A DNA stretch of 38,840 bases, taken from positions 1 to 38,840 of the forward strand of contig NZ_JACIJF010000023.1 in NCBI RefSeq assembly GCF_014199255.1, in the 5' to 3' direction. The stretch's first letter is position 1. Every line of letters begins with the position of its first letter. Below are positions 28,082-36,717 of the stretch, one piece after another. Below the pieces are notes generated by a model. It was not told where the DNA came from. It saw only the letters and a program-made list of their open reading frames with translations, and ran no database searches. The DNA comes from Sphingomonas xinjiangensis (GTDB taxonomy: Bacteria; Pseudomonadota; Alphaproteobacteria; Sphingomonadales; Sphingomonadaceae). The translations under genes and the position numbers were made by a program.

Positions 28082-30246
28082 GCCTGCACTCCGCTCTGAC
28101 GCCGGTGGAGATCGGCGTAGCGACCGTTCACGGCGAGCAGTTCAGCATGACTGCCCCGCTCGACGATGCGGCCGGCTTCGAGCGTGATGAGACTGTCGCA
28201 CTGCCGCACCGCCGACAACCGGTGCGCGATGATGATGACGGTGCGGCCGTGCGCGATCGCCTTCAGGCTTTTCTGCACGATCTCCTCGCTCTCGGCATCG
28301 AGGGCCGAGGTCGCTTCGTCGAGGATGAGGATGCGCGGGCTGGTGACGAGTGCCCGTGCAATCGCAAGGCGTTGGCGCTGTCCGCCTGACAGATTGGTGC
28401 CGCGCTCCTCCACCGGCGTATCATAGCCCTGCGGGAGCCTCACGATGAACTCATGCGCGCCCGCAAGGGTCGCCGCCTCGATCACGCGCTCGAGCGACAT
28501 GGCCGGATTGGAGAGCGCGATGTTCTCACGGATCGAGCGGTTGAACAGCAGATTCTCCTGCAGGACCACACCGATCTGCCGGCGCAGCCATGCGGGATCG
28601 ATCTGCGCGATGTCCACGCCGTCGATCAGCACGCGACCTGAAGCAGGCACGTAGAGGCGCTGGAGCAGCTTCGTGAGTGTCGATTTCCCCGACCCGGACG
28701 ATCCGACAATGCCCAACGTCGCGCCCGCGGGAATGTCGAGATCCACGTCTTCCAGCGTCCACGGCCCCTCAAGGCCATAGCGGAACTTCACACCTTCGAA
28801 GGCGACATGGCCCCTGAGCGCGGGGAGCGCGACGCGGCTCCCCGAGCCGGGCTCCACGGGCTGATTCAGCACGTCCCCGAGGCGCTCGACCGCAATGCGC
28901 ACTTGCTGGAAGTCCTGCCACAGTTGCGCAATCCGGATGACTGGCCCGGAAACGCGCTGCGCGAACATGTTGAACGCGACGAGACCGCCGACGGTCAGGT
29001 CCTTCTCGATCACCGCCTGCGCACCGAAATAGAGGATCAGCACCATGTTGAGCTTCGAGATCAGCTGGATCAGCTGCGAGCCGGTGTTCCCGAGATCGAT
29101 GACCTTCTGGTTGGCCTGGCTGTAGCCCGCGAGCTGCCGGTCCCAGCGATCCTGCCACTGTGGCTCGACCGCACTGGCCTTGACGGTCTGGATGCCGCCG
29201 ATGCTCTCGACGAGCAAGGCATTGTTGGCCGCCGAACGCTCGAACTTTTCCTCGATGCGCGCGCGCAGCGGTCCGGTGACGAAGAAGGCAACCGCCGCAT
29301 AGCAGGGGATCGCAAGCACGGCGATCAGGAATAGGGTGGGCGAATAAACCCACATCACTATCAGGAAGATGATCGTGAAGAACGGGTCGACGAGCACTGT
29401 CAGCGAGGCGTTGGTCAGGAACTCGCGAATGGTTTCGAGCTGGCGTACGCGCATCGCGACATCGCCCACGCGGCGCGCCTCGAAATAAGACAGATTTAGC
29501 CCAAGCAGGTGGCGGAAAAGCTTGGTGCCGAGCTCGACGTCGATCTTCTGGCTCGTGCGCGAATAAAGCCGCGTTCGCAGCCATCCGAACAGCGTCTCCC
29601 AGATTGATACGACGCCGAAGCCGATCACGAGAATTTTCAGGGTGTCGAGCGTATTGTGAACGAGCACCTTGTCGATGACGTTCTGGAAGAACAGTGGCGA
29701 GGCCAACCCGAGCAGGTTGATCGCCAGGGTGACCAGAAGCACCTCGCCGATCAGTCGCCTGTACTTGACGATCTGCGGAATGAACCACGAGACGTCGAAG
29801 GCCCGGCTGACGCCTCCGACACTCTCGCGGGTCGCAATCAGCACGAGCTCGCCCGACCACATCGCCTGCAAGGCGTCACGAGTGATCTTCAGCACTTGCG
29901 GCTGGACGCCGTCGAGGCTCGGGCACGGCGACTGGATGATCGCTTCATCCTCGCTCACCTGAGCGACCACGAACCATCCCGCTGGCCCGTTCGCAAGCGC
30001 CGGCAGGGGCGTCCGCACCAGCTTCTCGTAGCTGGTGCGGAGACTGCGAGCGCGGACGTCGCTCTGGCGCTTCGCGAGCCGTTTCAGATCGTCGGCATCG
30101 ACCGGACGATGGTGACCGAGGCTATGGCGCAACTGACCGGCGTCGACCGCGATCCGATGCACCGCCAGCACAGTCGCGAATGCAATCAGCCCGCTGTCGT
30201 CTACACTGTTCGAAGTCTCGACGGCCGCCATGTCATTCACGCTCAT
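28078..30246 (-). CDS. HlyB-type ABC exporter of a type I secretion system
   Basis: This ATP-driven inner-membrane exporter recognises the RTX substrate. It has 722 residues. The N-terminal 130 or so form a C39-peptidase-like domain in which serine stands where the catalytic cysteine would be (DDSGLIAFATVLAVHR). It is therefore an inactive substrate-binding domain, as in HlyB. A six-span membrane domain covers about 160-445. The nucleotide-binding domain has Walker A GIVGSSGSGKST near 510, signature LSGGQRQRLAIARAL near 619, Walker B ILILDEATSALD near 640 and the switch histidine in IIIAHRLS near 674. All are intact. The start and stop overlap the neighbouring genes (ATGA at both ends). Confidence 0.94.
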   Translation of the reverse strand: MSVNDMAAVETSNSVDDSGLIAFATVLAVHRIAVDAGQLRHSLGHHRPVDADDLKRLAKRQSDVRARSLRTSYEKLVRTPLPALANGPAGWFVVAQVSEDEAIIQSPCPSLDGVQPQVLKITRDALQAMWSGELVLIATRESVGGVSRAFDVSWFIPQIVKYRRLIGEVLLVTLAINLLGLASPLFFQNVIDKVLVHNTLDTLKILVIGFGVVSIWETLFGWLRTRLYSRTSQKIDVELGTKLFRHLLGLNLSYFEARRVGDVAMRVRQLETIREFLTNASLTVLVDPFFTIIFLIVMWVYSPTLFLIAVLAIPCYAAVAFFVTGPLRARIEEKFERSAANNALLVESIGGIQTVKASAVEPQWQDRWDRQLAGYSQANQKVIDLGNTGSQLIQLISKLNMVLILYFGAQAVIEKDLTVGGLVAFNMFAQRVSGPVIRIAQLWQDFQQVRIAVERLGDVLNQPVEPGSGSRVALPALRGHVAFEGVKFRYGLEGPWTLEDVDLDIPAGATLGIVGSSGSGKSTLTKLLQRLYVPASGRVLIDGVDIAQIDPAWLRRQIGVVLQENLLFNRSIRENIALSNPAMSLERVIEAATLAGAHEFIVRLPQGYDTPVEERGTNLSGGQRQRLAIARALVTSPRILILDEATSALDAESEEIVQKSLKAIAHGRTVIIIAHRLSAVRQCDSLITLEAGRIVERGSHAELLAVNGRYADLHRRQSGVQA

Positions 30247-31919
30247 GGCCGAGACTCTCCCCGCGACGGTACCGATACGCGGGGCAACGCAACGTCATTG
30301 CTCGCCGGAACGATGCCTGGGCCAGCGCGCGGCGAGGTCGGTGCAACGCGCGGGGCGGCGAACGGAGGCGCGATCCGTTCGGTCGCCTGCGGGCTATCGC
30401 TGGTATGGCTGACGTCATCGAAGACACGAAATGCGGGATCCCAGGGCAGAGCCCCGCGCATTTCAGCCTTCCTGGTATAGGCGGCGGGATCGTAAAGGCT
30501 CGTCCCGGTCAGCAAGCGCGCGACGTCGAGCTGGCCGATTCTGCGCAAAAGGGCGGCCTGCGCGACATAGGCGTCACGGCGGCTCGAGATCAAAGCGACC
30601 TCGGTCTCGCGCAGCTGGTTCTGGGCGAAGAGCACATCGAAGGTCGAGCGAAGCCCTTCACGATACTCTTCGAAAGTGCCCTCATAATAGATGCGTGCCG
30701 CCTGAAGCTGGACCTCCTGTGCCGCGCTGTTGCGGCCGGCGGAGGCCCAGGCGTTCCACGCGCCCAGCACTGCGTCGCGTACTTGGCGGCGCGTCGCCTC
30801 GATGCGCAGCCAATCGGCCGTGTTGCGGTTCTTCGCCTGCGCGACGAGTGCCTGGACACGGCCGCCATTCACCAGGGGAAGGGTCAAGGTTACCCGCGCC
30901 CCGAGGTTCAGGTCTTGATCGCGCCCTTCTAGCGGCGAGACTGGCCCGTTCGTACCGGCAGTACCACGCAGGCTGATCGTCGGGCTGCCCTCCGCACGCG
31001 CACCGGCGATCCGCGCCCGTGAAGCGCGCTCGTTCGCCATCGCCGCGGCGAGATCGGGATTGGCGCGGACCGCGGTCGCGAAGGCCTCGTCGACCGACGC
31101 GGGCAGCAGGGGCAATTGAGGCTCCGGCGCGAGGCGACCGGGCGCGCGTCCGACGATGCTCGCAAAGCTCGACCGGCTGGTCTCGAGCTGCGCCTCTGCG
31201 GCAGTGCGCTGCACTTCGGCTGCCTTGAGCTGGGTTTCGGCCTGGGCGATATCGGTGCGGGTCAATTCGCCCGCCTCGCGGCGCGCAACGACTTCATCGA
31301 GAGTCGCATTCAGCACGTGGACGTTGCGCTCGCGGATCCGCAGCGCCTGAGTATCGCGGCGGACATCGGCATAAGCGGCGATCAGATCGACCAGCAGGTC
31401 TCCTTCGAGGCCGCGCAGCGTCTCGCGCCCCGCGGCGCTGTCCGCGCGCGCGGCGAGCGTTTCGGCGCGCGCCCTCCCGCCGGTCCACAAGGGCTGATCC
31501 ACGGCGAGTTGCGTCGTTACGTCGTTGCGCTCAATATTCGGATTGTTGAGCCGATCAACTAGTGGCCGCGACGCCTGGGTGATGACACCCGGATCAGTAT
31601 AGTCATAGCCGGCGGCTGTCTGCAGCTGGACGGTCGCGCGGCTGCGCGACAAGGCGATTCCGATATTGTCGTCGGTTGCACGCAGGTCATACCGGCTCGC
31701 GGCCAGTGCCGGATTCGAAGCGTAAGCCTCGGCGATCGCGGAGGCGAGATCCTCGTTCGGCGGCAGCGCAATGGCGTCATCATTCTCCGCGGTGGGGGCA
31801 GGGTAGCGCCCATGAACGGGATTGAGGGCCTGGTCGCGTGATTGCGCCGCCGCAGGCGCCCAAAGAGCAAGCCCCGGCAGCGCTGCAAACAGCGCGGATA
31901 TTCGCAGGAATCCTGGCAT
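30243..31919 (-). CDS. TolC-like outer-membrane efflux protein of the type I system
   Basis: This trimeric outer-membrane channel would receive the RTX protein from the HlyB-HlyD pair. It has 558 residues and a Sec signal MPGFLRISALFAALPGLALW followed by APAAAQ. Two outer-membrane efflux repeats follow; the first contains NPALAASRYDLRATDDNIGI and the second FEEYREGLRSTFDVLFAQNQ and VALISSRRDAYVAQAALLRR. The last 90 or so residues, after ARLLTGTSLYDP, are a proline- and arginine-rich extension. The gene starts within the stop of the preceding gene (TGATG) and ends overlapping the ABC gene (ATGA). Confidence 0.92.
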   Translation of the reverse strand: MPGFLRISALFAALPGLALWAPAAAQSRDQALNPVHGRYPAPTAENDDAIALPPNEDLASAIAEAYASNPALAASRYDLRATDDNIGIALSRSRATVQLQTAAGYDYTDPGVITQASRPLVDRLNNPNIERNDVTTQLAVDQPLWTGGRARAETLAARADSAAGRETLRGLEGDLLVDLIAAYADVRRDTQALRIRERNVHVLNATLDEVVARREAGELTRTDIAQAETQLKAAEVQRTAAEAQLETSRSSFASIVGRAPGRLAPEPQLPLLPASVDEAFATAVRANPDLAAAMANERASRARIAGARAEGSPTISLRGTAGTNGPVSPLEGRDQDLNLGARVTLTLPLVNGGRVQALVAQAKNRNTADWLRIEATRRQVRDAVLGAWNAWASAGRNSAAQEVQLQAARIYYEGTFEEYREGLRSTFDVLFAQNQLRETEVALISSRRDAYVAQAALLRRIGQLDVARLLTGTSLYDPAAYTRKAEMRGALPWDPAFRVFDDVSHTSDSPQATERIAPPFAAPRVAPTSPRAGPGIVPASNDVALPRVSVPSRGESRP

Positions 31920-32428
31920 CAGCCGACCGAGGCAATGGGTCGACAGCCGAGCGCCGCTGCGCGCTCTACGACCTCGTACAGTCCTGCAATTCGGTACGCT
32001 CGCGGGCGCTTGCCGAAGTCCGCGGAAACCGCCACTAGCCGCCGCCCTTTCAGCAGCTCTGCGGGTACCAGCATGCGGCGACCATCACGATCGCTGGCAA
32101 AGCCGGGGTCGAGCCGGGCAATCTCGGGCACAAGATCGCGCCAGCGAATCGGCACACCGTCATCTACGTGGATCATTGCCTCGGAGGGATTGAAGACCCG
32201 GGGGAGGCGGATGACGATCGTACCGCGGCTGTAGGCGACAGCGCCCCGACGTGCCCACACGCGGCAGCGCCGCTCTCCTGAAAATGGATCGGCCGCGACC
32301 GCCAGACGCCAATCGGCGATCGTCTCGGGCCCGTGCGCGGGCCCGAAAGCAGCACTCGCCTGAGCCGGCACATACAAACCGACCAGTGCTGGCGAAAAGG
32401 CCAGCACCGCCCGCTTACCAATAAGCAT
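31919..32428 (-). CDS. uncharacterised exported protein, first gene of the RTX operon
   Basis: The start at 32428 is chosen for GGGGGT seven bases upstream and a proper signal peptide, MLIGKRAVLAFSPALVGLYV followed by PAQASA and a likely cut before AFG. The mature part of about 143 residues contains IADWRLAVAADPFSGERRCR, VARRG-like basic strands, WRDLVPEIARLDPGFASDRD and a last cysteine in AALGCRPIA that may pair with the first. The opening WRLAVAADPFSGERRC recalls the invasion-associated-locus-B style of small periplasmic proteins, but I cannot confirm that. It is coupled to the TolC-like gene by TGATG, so it probably serves the same secretion system. Confidence 0.65.
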   Translation of the reverse strand: MLIGKRAVLAFSPALVGLYVPAQASAAFGPAHGPETIADWRLAVAADPFSGERRCRVWARRGAVAYSRGTIVIRLPRVFNPSEAMIHVDDGVPIRWRDLVPEIARLDPGFASDRDGRRMLVPAELLKGRRLVAVSADFGKRPRAYRIAGLYEVVERAAALGCRPIASVG

Positions 32429-33019
32429 CAATACCCCCGCCGCATGCCGGAACTGCGGTCCGCTCCGATTCCCCAATCGGACAAGTGGCGGCCAAATGCC
32501 TTATTCGACGGGCAAATGGAAGTGCCTGAACACACGAGCCTGCTCGATCCGTCGCAAAATGGTCGGTGTTCCGACGCGATGAGTGCCTCGCTGAAGGGTG
32601 GCGGGAATGCCGGATCGCTGAGACGCACGCAGGATTAGCAAGCTTGATCCTGCGCAAGGCAATTGTGAGGCAACGATTGGAAAAGGGCGCTCCCTTTGCC
32701 TCCTGCCTAAGGCGCCAGCGGGATCAGAAAACGTTTAGCGCTCGCCGCAATAGCTAGTGTACCCCTCGCACCAGCTTTCGCGGATCCTGTAGCAGGTCTG
32801 CTACACTGCTACACTATTGGTTTTGCTACATTTCATTACCTGCACACGCCTGCTACTAATAGCGTACGGTGTGTTGCATATTGCCTCGAAAGATTGCTTG
32901 GTCCGGTCGCCATAGCTCGAGCAAAAAACGGCTGAAAACTGCACTTCCGGTGGGCTTTTCATAGCCGAAACGGCGCCTAAGAGACACCCTTTTCAGTAAG
33001 CAAATCGGCGTTTCGAAAG
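32429..33019. other. gene-free region upstream of the RTX operon
   Basis: These 590 bases lie between the first RTX-operon gene and the IS3-family element, and hold no gene I can support. They must contain the operon promoter unless the IS supplies it. The clearest structure is a cluster of TGCTACA boxes at 32788-32857. I could not fix a -35/-10 pair with confidence. Confidence 0.5.
32788..32857. promoter_or_regulatory. cluster of TGCTACA boxes, putative operator
   Basis: TGTAGCA (32788-32794) and TGCTACA (32799-32805) form an inverted repeat around GGTC. Two further direct copies follow at 32807-32813 and 32824-32830, and a one-mismatch copy, TGCTACT, at 32851-32857. Four perfect seven-base words within 43 bases is well above chance expectation. 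The position, about 360 bases before the first gene of the RTX operon, fits a regulator binding site. Confidence 0.5.
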
Positions 33020-33053
33020 TGAGCAGCCCCCACCGGGTGGTCCGGGTTGTTAG

Positions 33054-33966
33054 TTAGTGCATTGTCGTCTCCGCCGCCATTGCCGGGCGGAGGTGGAGCG
33101 AAGCGGAACCGGAGGCCGGCAATGGCGGTGTCGCTGTTTCCGGGGCCGGTGGTTGGTAGCCGAGGCTGCTGTGCGGCCGGACGGTGTTGTAGTGCCGCCG
33201 CCACGCCTCGATCAGCACCTTGGCTTCAGCGAGGCTGTAGAAAATCTCGCCATTGAGCAGCTCGTCGCGCAGCGAGCCATTGAAGCTCTCGTTGTAGCCG
33301 TTCTCCCATGGCGAGCCTGGGGCGATGTAGAGCGTCTTCACGCCCACTTGGCCGAGCCATTCTGAACCGCTGTTGCGATGAACTCGCTGCCGTTGTCCGA
33401 CCTGATATGCGCGGGCGGACCCCGGTCGATGAACAGCTCGGCCAAGGCCGCCAGCACGTCTTCGTGGCGGAGCTGGCGAGCTACCACCAAAGCCAGGCAT
33501 TCCCTGCTCGCCTCGTCGATGATGGTCAGAATGCGGAACTTACGTCCGTCGTGGGTTCGCGCTTCAACGAAGTCGTAGGCCCAGACGTGTCCTGGATACG
33601 CCGGCCGCAGTCGGATGCACGAGCCGTCATTCAACCACAGCCGTCCTCGCTTTGATTGTTTCTGCGGTACCTTCAGGCCTTCGCGTCGCCAGATCCGCTC
33701 GACCCTCTTGTGGTTCACCGACCAGCCGGCCGCATGCAGCAGCGCCGTCACCCGGCGATAGCCATAGCGCCCGTACTGCTTGGCCAGCGCGACAATGTCC
33801 TCGGTCAGCGCCTCTTCGTCATCCGCCCCGCACGGCACCTTGCGCTGCGTCGACCGGTGCTGGCCGAGCACGCGGCACACGCGCCGCTCGGACACATCCA
33901 GCACCTCCCTCACCTGGTCGATGCAGCGCCGGCGCCGTGCGGGGCTCAGAAGTTTCCCTTGGCAGC
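33054..33966 (-). pseudogene. IS3-family OrfB transposase, frameshifted
   Basis: This is the catalytic subunit of the IS3-family transposase. The first part reads from GKLLSPARRRRCIDQVREVL to the DDE core: first aspartate in PGHVWAYDFVEART, second in IRSDNGSEFIATAVQ. At about 33360 one base is missing and the frame ends NGSAKWA. The next frame continues with WLGQVGVKTLYIAPGSPWEN (the catalytic glutamate) and RRHYNTVRPHSSLGY to 33054. The active site is thus split. A sequencing or assembly error at a single base would also produce this. Confidence 0.85.
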
Positions 33967-34224
33967 CTCCTGCAGGATCAGCTTGTCCAGCGTCAGGTCC
34001 GAGATCGCGCGGCGCAGCCGCAGGTTCTCCTTCTCCAGATCCTTCATCCGCCGCGCCTGATCCGTCTTCAGACCACCATACTCCTTGCGCCAGCGATAGT
34101 ACGTCTGCTCGCTGATCGCGATGCGCCGGCACGCCTCCGCGGTAGTGCCGCCCTGACCCAGCATGATCTCCACCTCACGCAGCTTCCCGATAATCTCCTC
34201 GGGCTTGTGCTTCTTTGCAGGCAT
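33946..34224 (-). CDS. IS3-family OrfA
   Basis: This 92-residue DNA-binding subunit starts MPAKKHKPEEIIGKLREVEI. A helix-turn-helix follows (TTAEACRRIAISEQTYYRWR), then a leucine-rich coil (MKDLEKENLRLRRAISDLTL). It ends LQEAAKGNF. In this family OrfA is joined to OrfB by a programmed -1 frameshift, and OrfB does open in the -1 frame at this point. OrfA itself is intact. Confidence 0.88.
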   Translation of the reverse strand: MPAKKHKPEEIIGKLREVEIMLGQGGTTAEACRRIAISEQTYYRWRKEYGGLKTDQARRMKDLEKENLRLRRAISDLTLDKLILQEAAKGNF

Positions 34225-34293
34225 TCGTCGTCCCTTCCATGATCCAGACTGTCATAGTCGATGGACCACTCAGAAGGGGGCAGCTCAGTCACC

Positions 34294-36648
34294 CTACTCC
34301 TCTTCCACTGCTCCGCCAGCCGAATGCGCCGGCATCTCCATCAGCCTCTCGATCTCCGGCAGCACCGTGCTCGAAAGCCGTCCGCTCGCCCAGCCTGACA
34401 GTTCGATGTTCGAGCTGTCCTCGAGGGCGTGCAGGGCGTTGTGGACCCTTACCATCAGAACCAGACTGTCCTCGGCCAGCATCGCCGAGATGAAGTCGTC
34501 CATCTGCTCCCACTCCCGGGCGAAGAGGTGCCGCATCGACATCGTCACCGGATCCGCCAGGGCGTGCTCGCGCGCGAGCGTCTCGCCGTGATCGCCAAGG
34601 TCATGCACCATGACGCCCATCGGCTCGTTGCTGACGTGCAGAAGCGGAAAGGGACATGTTCCAAGTTCCATGATGAGGACGAGGTCGACCCGATCGGACA
34701 GCTCCGGCCCCGACGCCATCGGCCTTCGCGTCAGATGCGCAAGGATCGACCAGGACGTCAGGGCGCCGTATGTCTGGCCGGGCCCTTCGCCCGGCGTCGG
34801 CGGGATCGTCCTCCCAATCGCATTCCCGCTGCGGTCGCTCGGTGTGATGCTCCCGTCCTCTCCGATCTTCAGATGCATCAGGCTCCCGTCGCGAAGGGTC
34901 ATCGCGATCAGCGCCGCTCCCATCGTCCGGACTTCGGGACGGTCTTCGAGCAGCTTGACGATGAGCAGCTGCGGAAAGGAGCCGAGACGCAAGCCGCAAT
35001 CGATGATCGCCTGCGCGCCGATCACGTCCCCGAGAAACAGGCCAGCACAGGTGTCAGAGAGCCACCTCGCGGCCGCGGCCGGATCGTCTATCCGCGCCTC
35101 GAGTTCCCTTGAAACCACGTCGCACAATTCGGCCATGAAGAGCTCGGGAACCGTTGGCATGACCACGTCCTCGCCACCGGCGTGGCGGTATTCGCGCGCC
35201 CAGCCGTCAGCAACGAGCGTTGCCATCGCGGCGCGCCCATTGGAATCGAGGTCGTCGATCGGGACGACGAATCCGCCGATCTGCCCCAGGACGAGCGCCT
35301 CCGACTTCTTCGTCGCGCCGTTCACAAGCGCCCTGGCGATCTCGCGAAGCGGCCGCTGGATGTAGGCCAGCCCCTTCAGTCGCTCACGGGCATACCAGAC
35401 CAGTTCCACGCCGATCGATGCGGGAAGCCTGATCTCCCGGCCGTAGGGGATGTCCTTGGGAATCTGCGCGAGCTCCGCGCGAAGGATCCATGGCAACCGG
35501 TGCACGCGAGAGAGTTCCGCGCCACGATCGAAGCCGACGCCGCCCTTTCCGAGCGAAGCACGCGACTGATGGAACTCGTCAGCCGTCAACGGCGACATTC
35601 GGAACGAGACCGCGGCCTCGGCCAGCGCGGACACATCCCGGCCGGACATCAGCACGTCGTCCGCACTCTCTGTCGTGACGAGGAACTTCAGTCGGTCGCC
35701 GAACCCGGACTCCGCGAAGGTCTCGAGCTCCTTCGCCACCAGCGACCCCTTCGCGACGCCGTCCACCGCGACCACCAGCGTGGGTCCTTCCGCCTTCGAA
35801 GCGAACCTGCGAAGCCAGGTCCTGGCGTCCTTCCCCTCGATCTCCCAGCCGAGCTCGCTGGTCAGCACGTCCGCAAGTCGTTCGAACAGGCTGGAATGCG
35901 CCATCGACGCCTTCACGAAGAGCATCGCGAACTTCGGTTCGAGCACGTCGGTCAGCACGGAGAACGACTTCAGGGCGTTCGTCTTGCCGGTCAGGGGCGC
36001 GCCCTCGAGGACGACCACCTTCTTGCCGGATTCGAAGGCGTCGATGGCCGCTTGGGCAGCCTGCCGGACGAAATGGAAGCGACCGAACGGCTTGCGCAGA
36101 TCGTCATCCCAGGTGCTCAGGCGATCGATGACGCGATCGGTCGCCATCTGCACGGCGCTCTCCCAGATGGACGAGTCCGTGCCGAGCAGCGCCTCGATTG
36201 CAGCCTGGCGCTTCTCCGCCGCGATCTTCGACGCGTTGGCGAACAGTTCCCGGAGCTGGTCGGCCTCGACGCTGTCTCCGGCGAGATCCTCTCCCGAGTA
36301 GGCGTCGATCAGCCAGGTATCCGAACCGTTCGTCACGACCACGAGCGGCGCCGGATGCTCGAGGACGCGCGCGTAGTTCCGCCCCTGGTCCACGTCGTCG
36401 CGCGTGAGCTTCACCCCAGCCCGCTTGAGCTCGATCACCGCGATCGGCTTGCCCTTGTGGTTCAGGACGATGTCCGCCCGCCCCTCCTTCTTCCACTTCG
36501 TTTCACCATTCACGGTGATCTCGTTGCGTCCGAAGCGAAGCACGAGATGAGTCTGGTGGTCGATGTCGCCAGGCGGAATGTGCGGGAATATCTTCGGGAG
36601 CTGGGCGCTGAGATGGGCTTCGAGATCGGCTTCAGGCGGCGTGGTCAT
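34294..36648 (-). CDS. PD-(D/E)xK nuclease fused to a P-loop ATPase, candidate defence protein
   Basis: The start at 36648 (MTTPPEADLEAHLSAQL) has GGAAC before it; a GTG 24 bases upstream is an alternative. The product has 784 residues. About 1-125 form an HsdR-N-like nuclease domain with GRADIVLNHKGKPIAVIELK; the likely metal ligands are D59 and the E73-x-K75 motif. About 200-450 hold a P-loop domain with Walker A GAPLTGKT near 216-223 and Walker B LVVAVDGV near 291-298, in the style of STAND ATPases. The C-terminal 330 residues are of no recognised type and could be the sensor; I see no TPR or other repeat. The combination recalls nuclease-STAND antiviral proteins (Avs) without matching one. 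It lies 69 bases after the HEPN-motif gene. Its stop is 6 bases from an IS3-family end. Confidence 0.75.
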   Translation of the reverse strand: MTTPPEADLEAHLSAQLPKIFPHIPPGDIDHQTHLVLRFGRNEITVNGETKWKKEGRADIVLNHKGKPIAVIELKRAGVKLTRDDVDQGRNYARVLEHPAPLVVVTNGSDTWLIDAYSGEDLAGDSVEADQLRELFANASKIAAEKRQAAIEALLGTDSSIWESAVQMATDRVIDRLSTWDDDLRKPFGRFHFVRQAAQAAIDAFESGKKVVVLEGAPLTGKTNALKSFSVLTDVLEPKFAMLFVKASMAHSSLFERLADVLTSELGWEIEGKDARTWLRRFASKAEGPTLVVAVDGVAKGSLVAKELETFAESGFGDRLKFLVTTESADDVLMSGRDVSALAEAAVSFRMSPLTADEFHQSRASLGKGGVGFDRGAELSRVHRLPWILRAELAQIPKDIPYGREIRLPASIGVELVWYARERLKGLAYIQRPLREIARALVNGATKKSEALVLGQIGGFVVPIDDLDSNGRAAMATLVADGWAREYRHAGGEDVVMPTVPELFMAELCDVVSRELEARIDDPAAAARWLSDTCAGLFLGDVIGAQAIIDCGLRLGSFPQLLIVKLLEDRPEVRTMGAALIAMTLRDGSLMHLKIGEDGSITPSDRSGNAIGRTIPPTPGEGPGQTYGALTSWSILAHLTRRPMASGPELSDRVDLVLIMELGTCPFPLLHVSNEPMGVMVHDLGDHGETLAREHALADPVTMSMRHLFAREWEQMDDFISAMLAEDSLVLMVRVHNALHALEDSSNIELSGWASGRLSSTVLPEIERLMEMPAHSAGGAVEEE

Positions 36649-36717
36649 CGATGGGTTCCGTTCGGTTCTCACAGTGGCGTTCGATTTTCAGGTGGCCGCA
36701 GGCCTTCAACCCGGCGG

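Larger units (their letters stand above)
33020..34287 (-). mobile_element. IS3-family insertion sequence (IS407-like), with a broken transposase
   Basis: The ends are inverted repeats: TGAGCAGCCCCC at 33020 and TGAGCTGCCCCC read inward from 34287, each followed within a few bases by GTGGTCC. The element is 1,268 bp with orfA and orfB. The flanking bases (AAAG on the left, GTCA on the right) are not a direct repeat, so no target duplication remains. A one-base deletion in orfB probably leaves it dependent on a transposase supplied in trans. Confidence 0.85.

Noticed and set aside
28769..29860. 363-codon minus-strand frame inside the ABC exporter gene
   Set aside because: An out-of-frame shadow of the exporter; arginine- and alanine-rich with no motifs.
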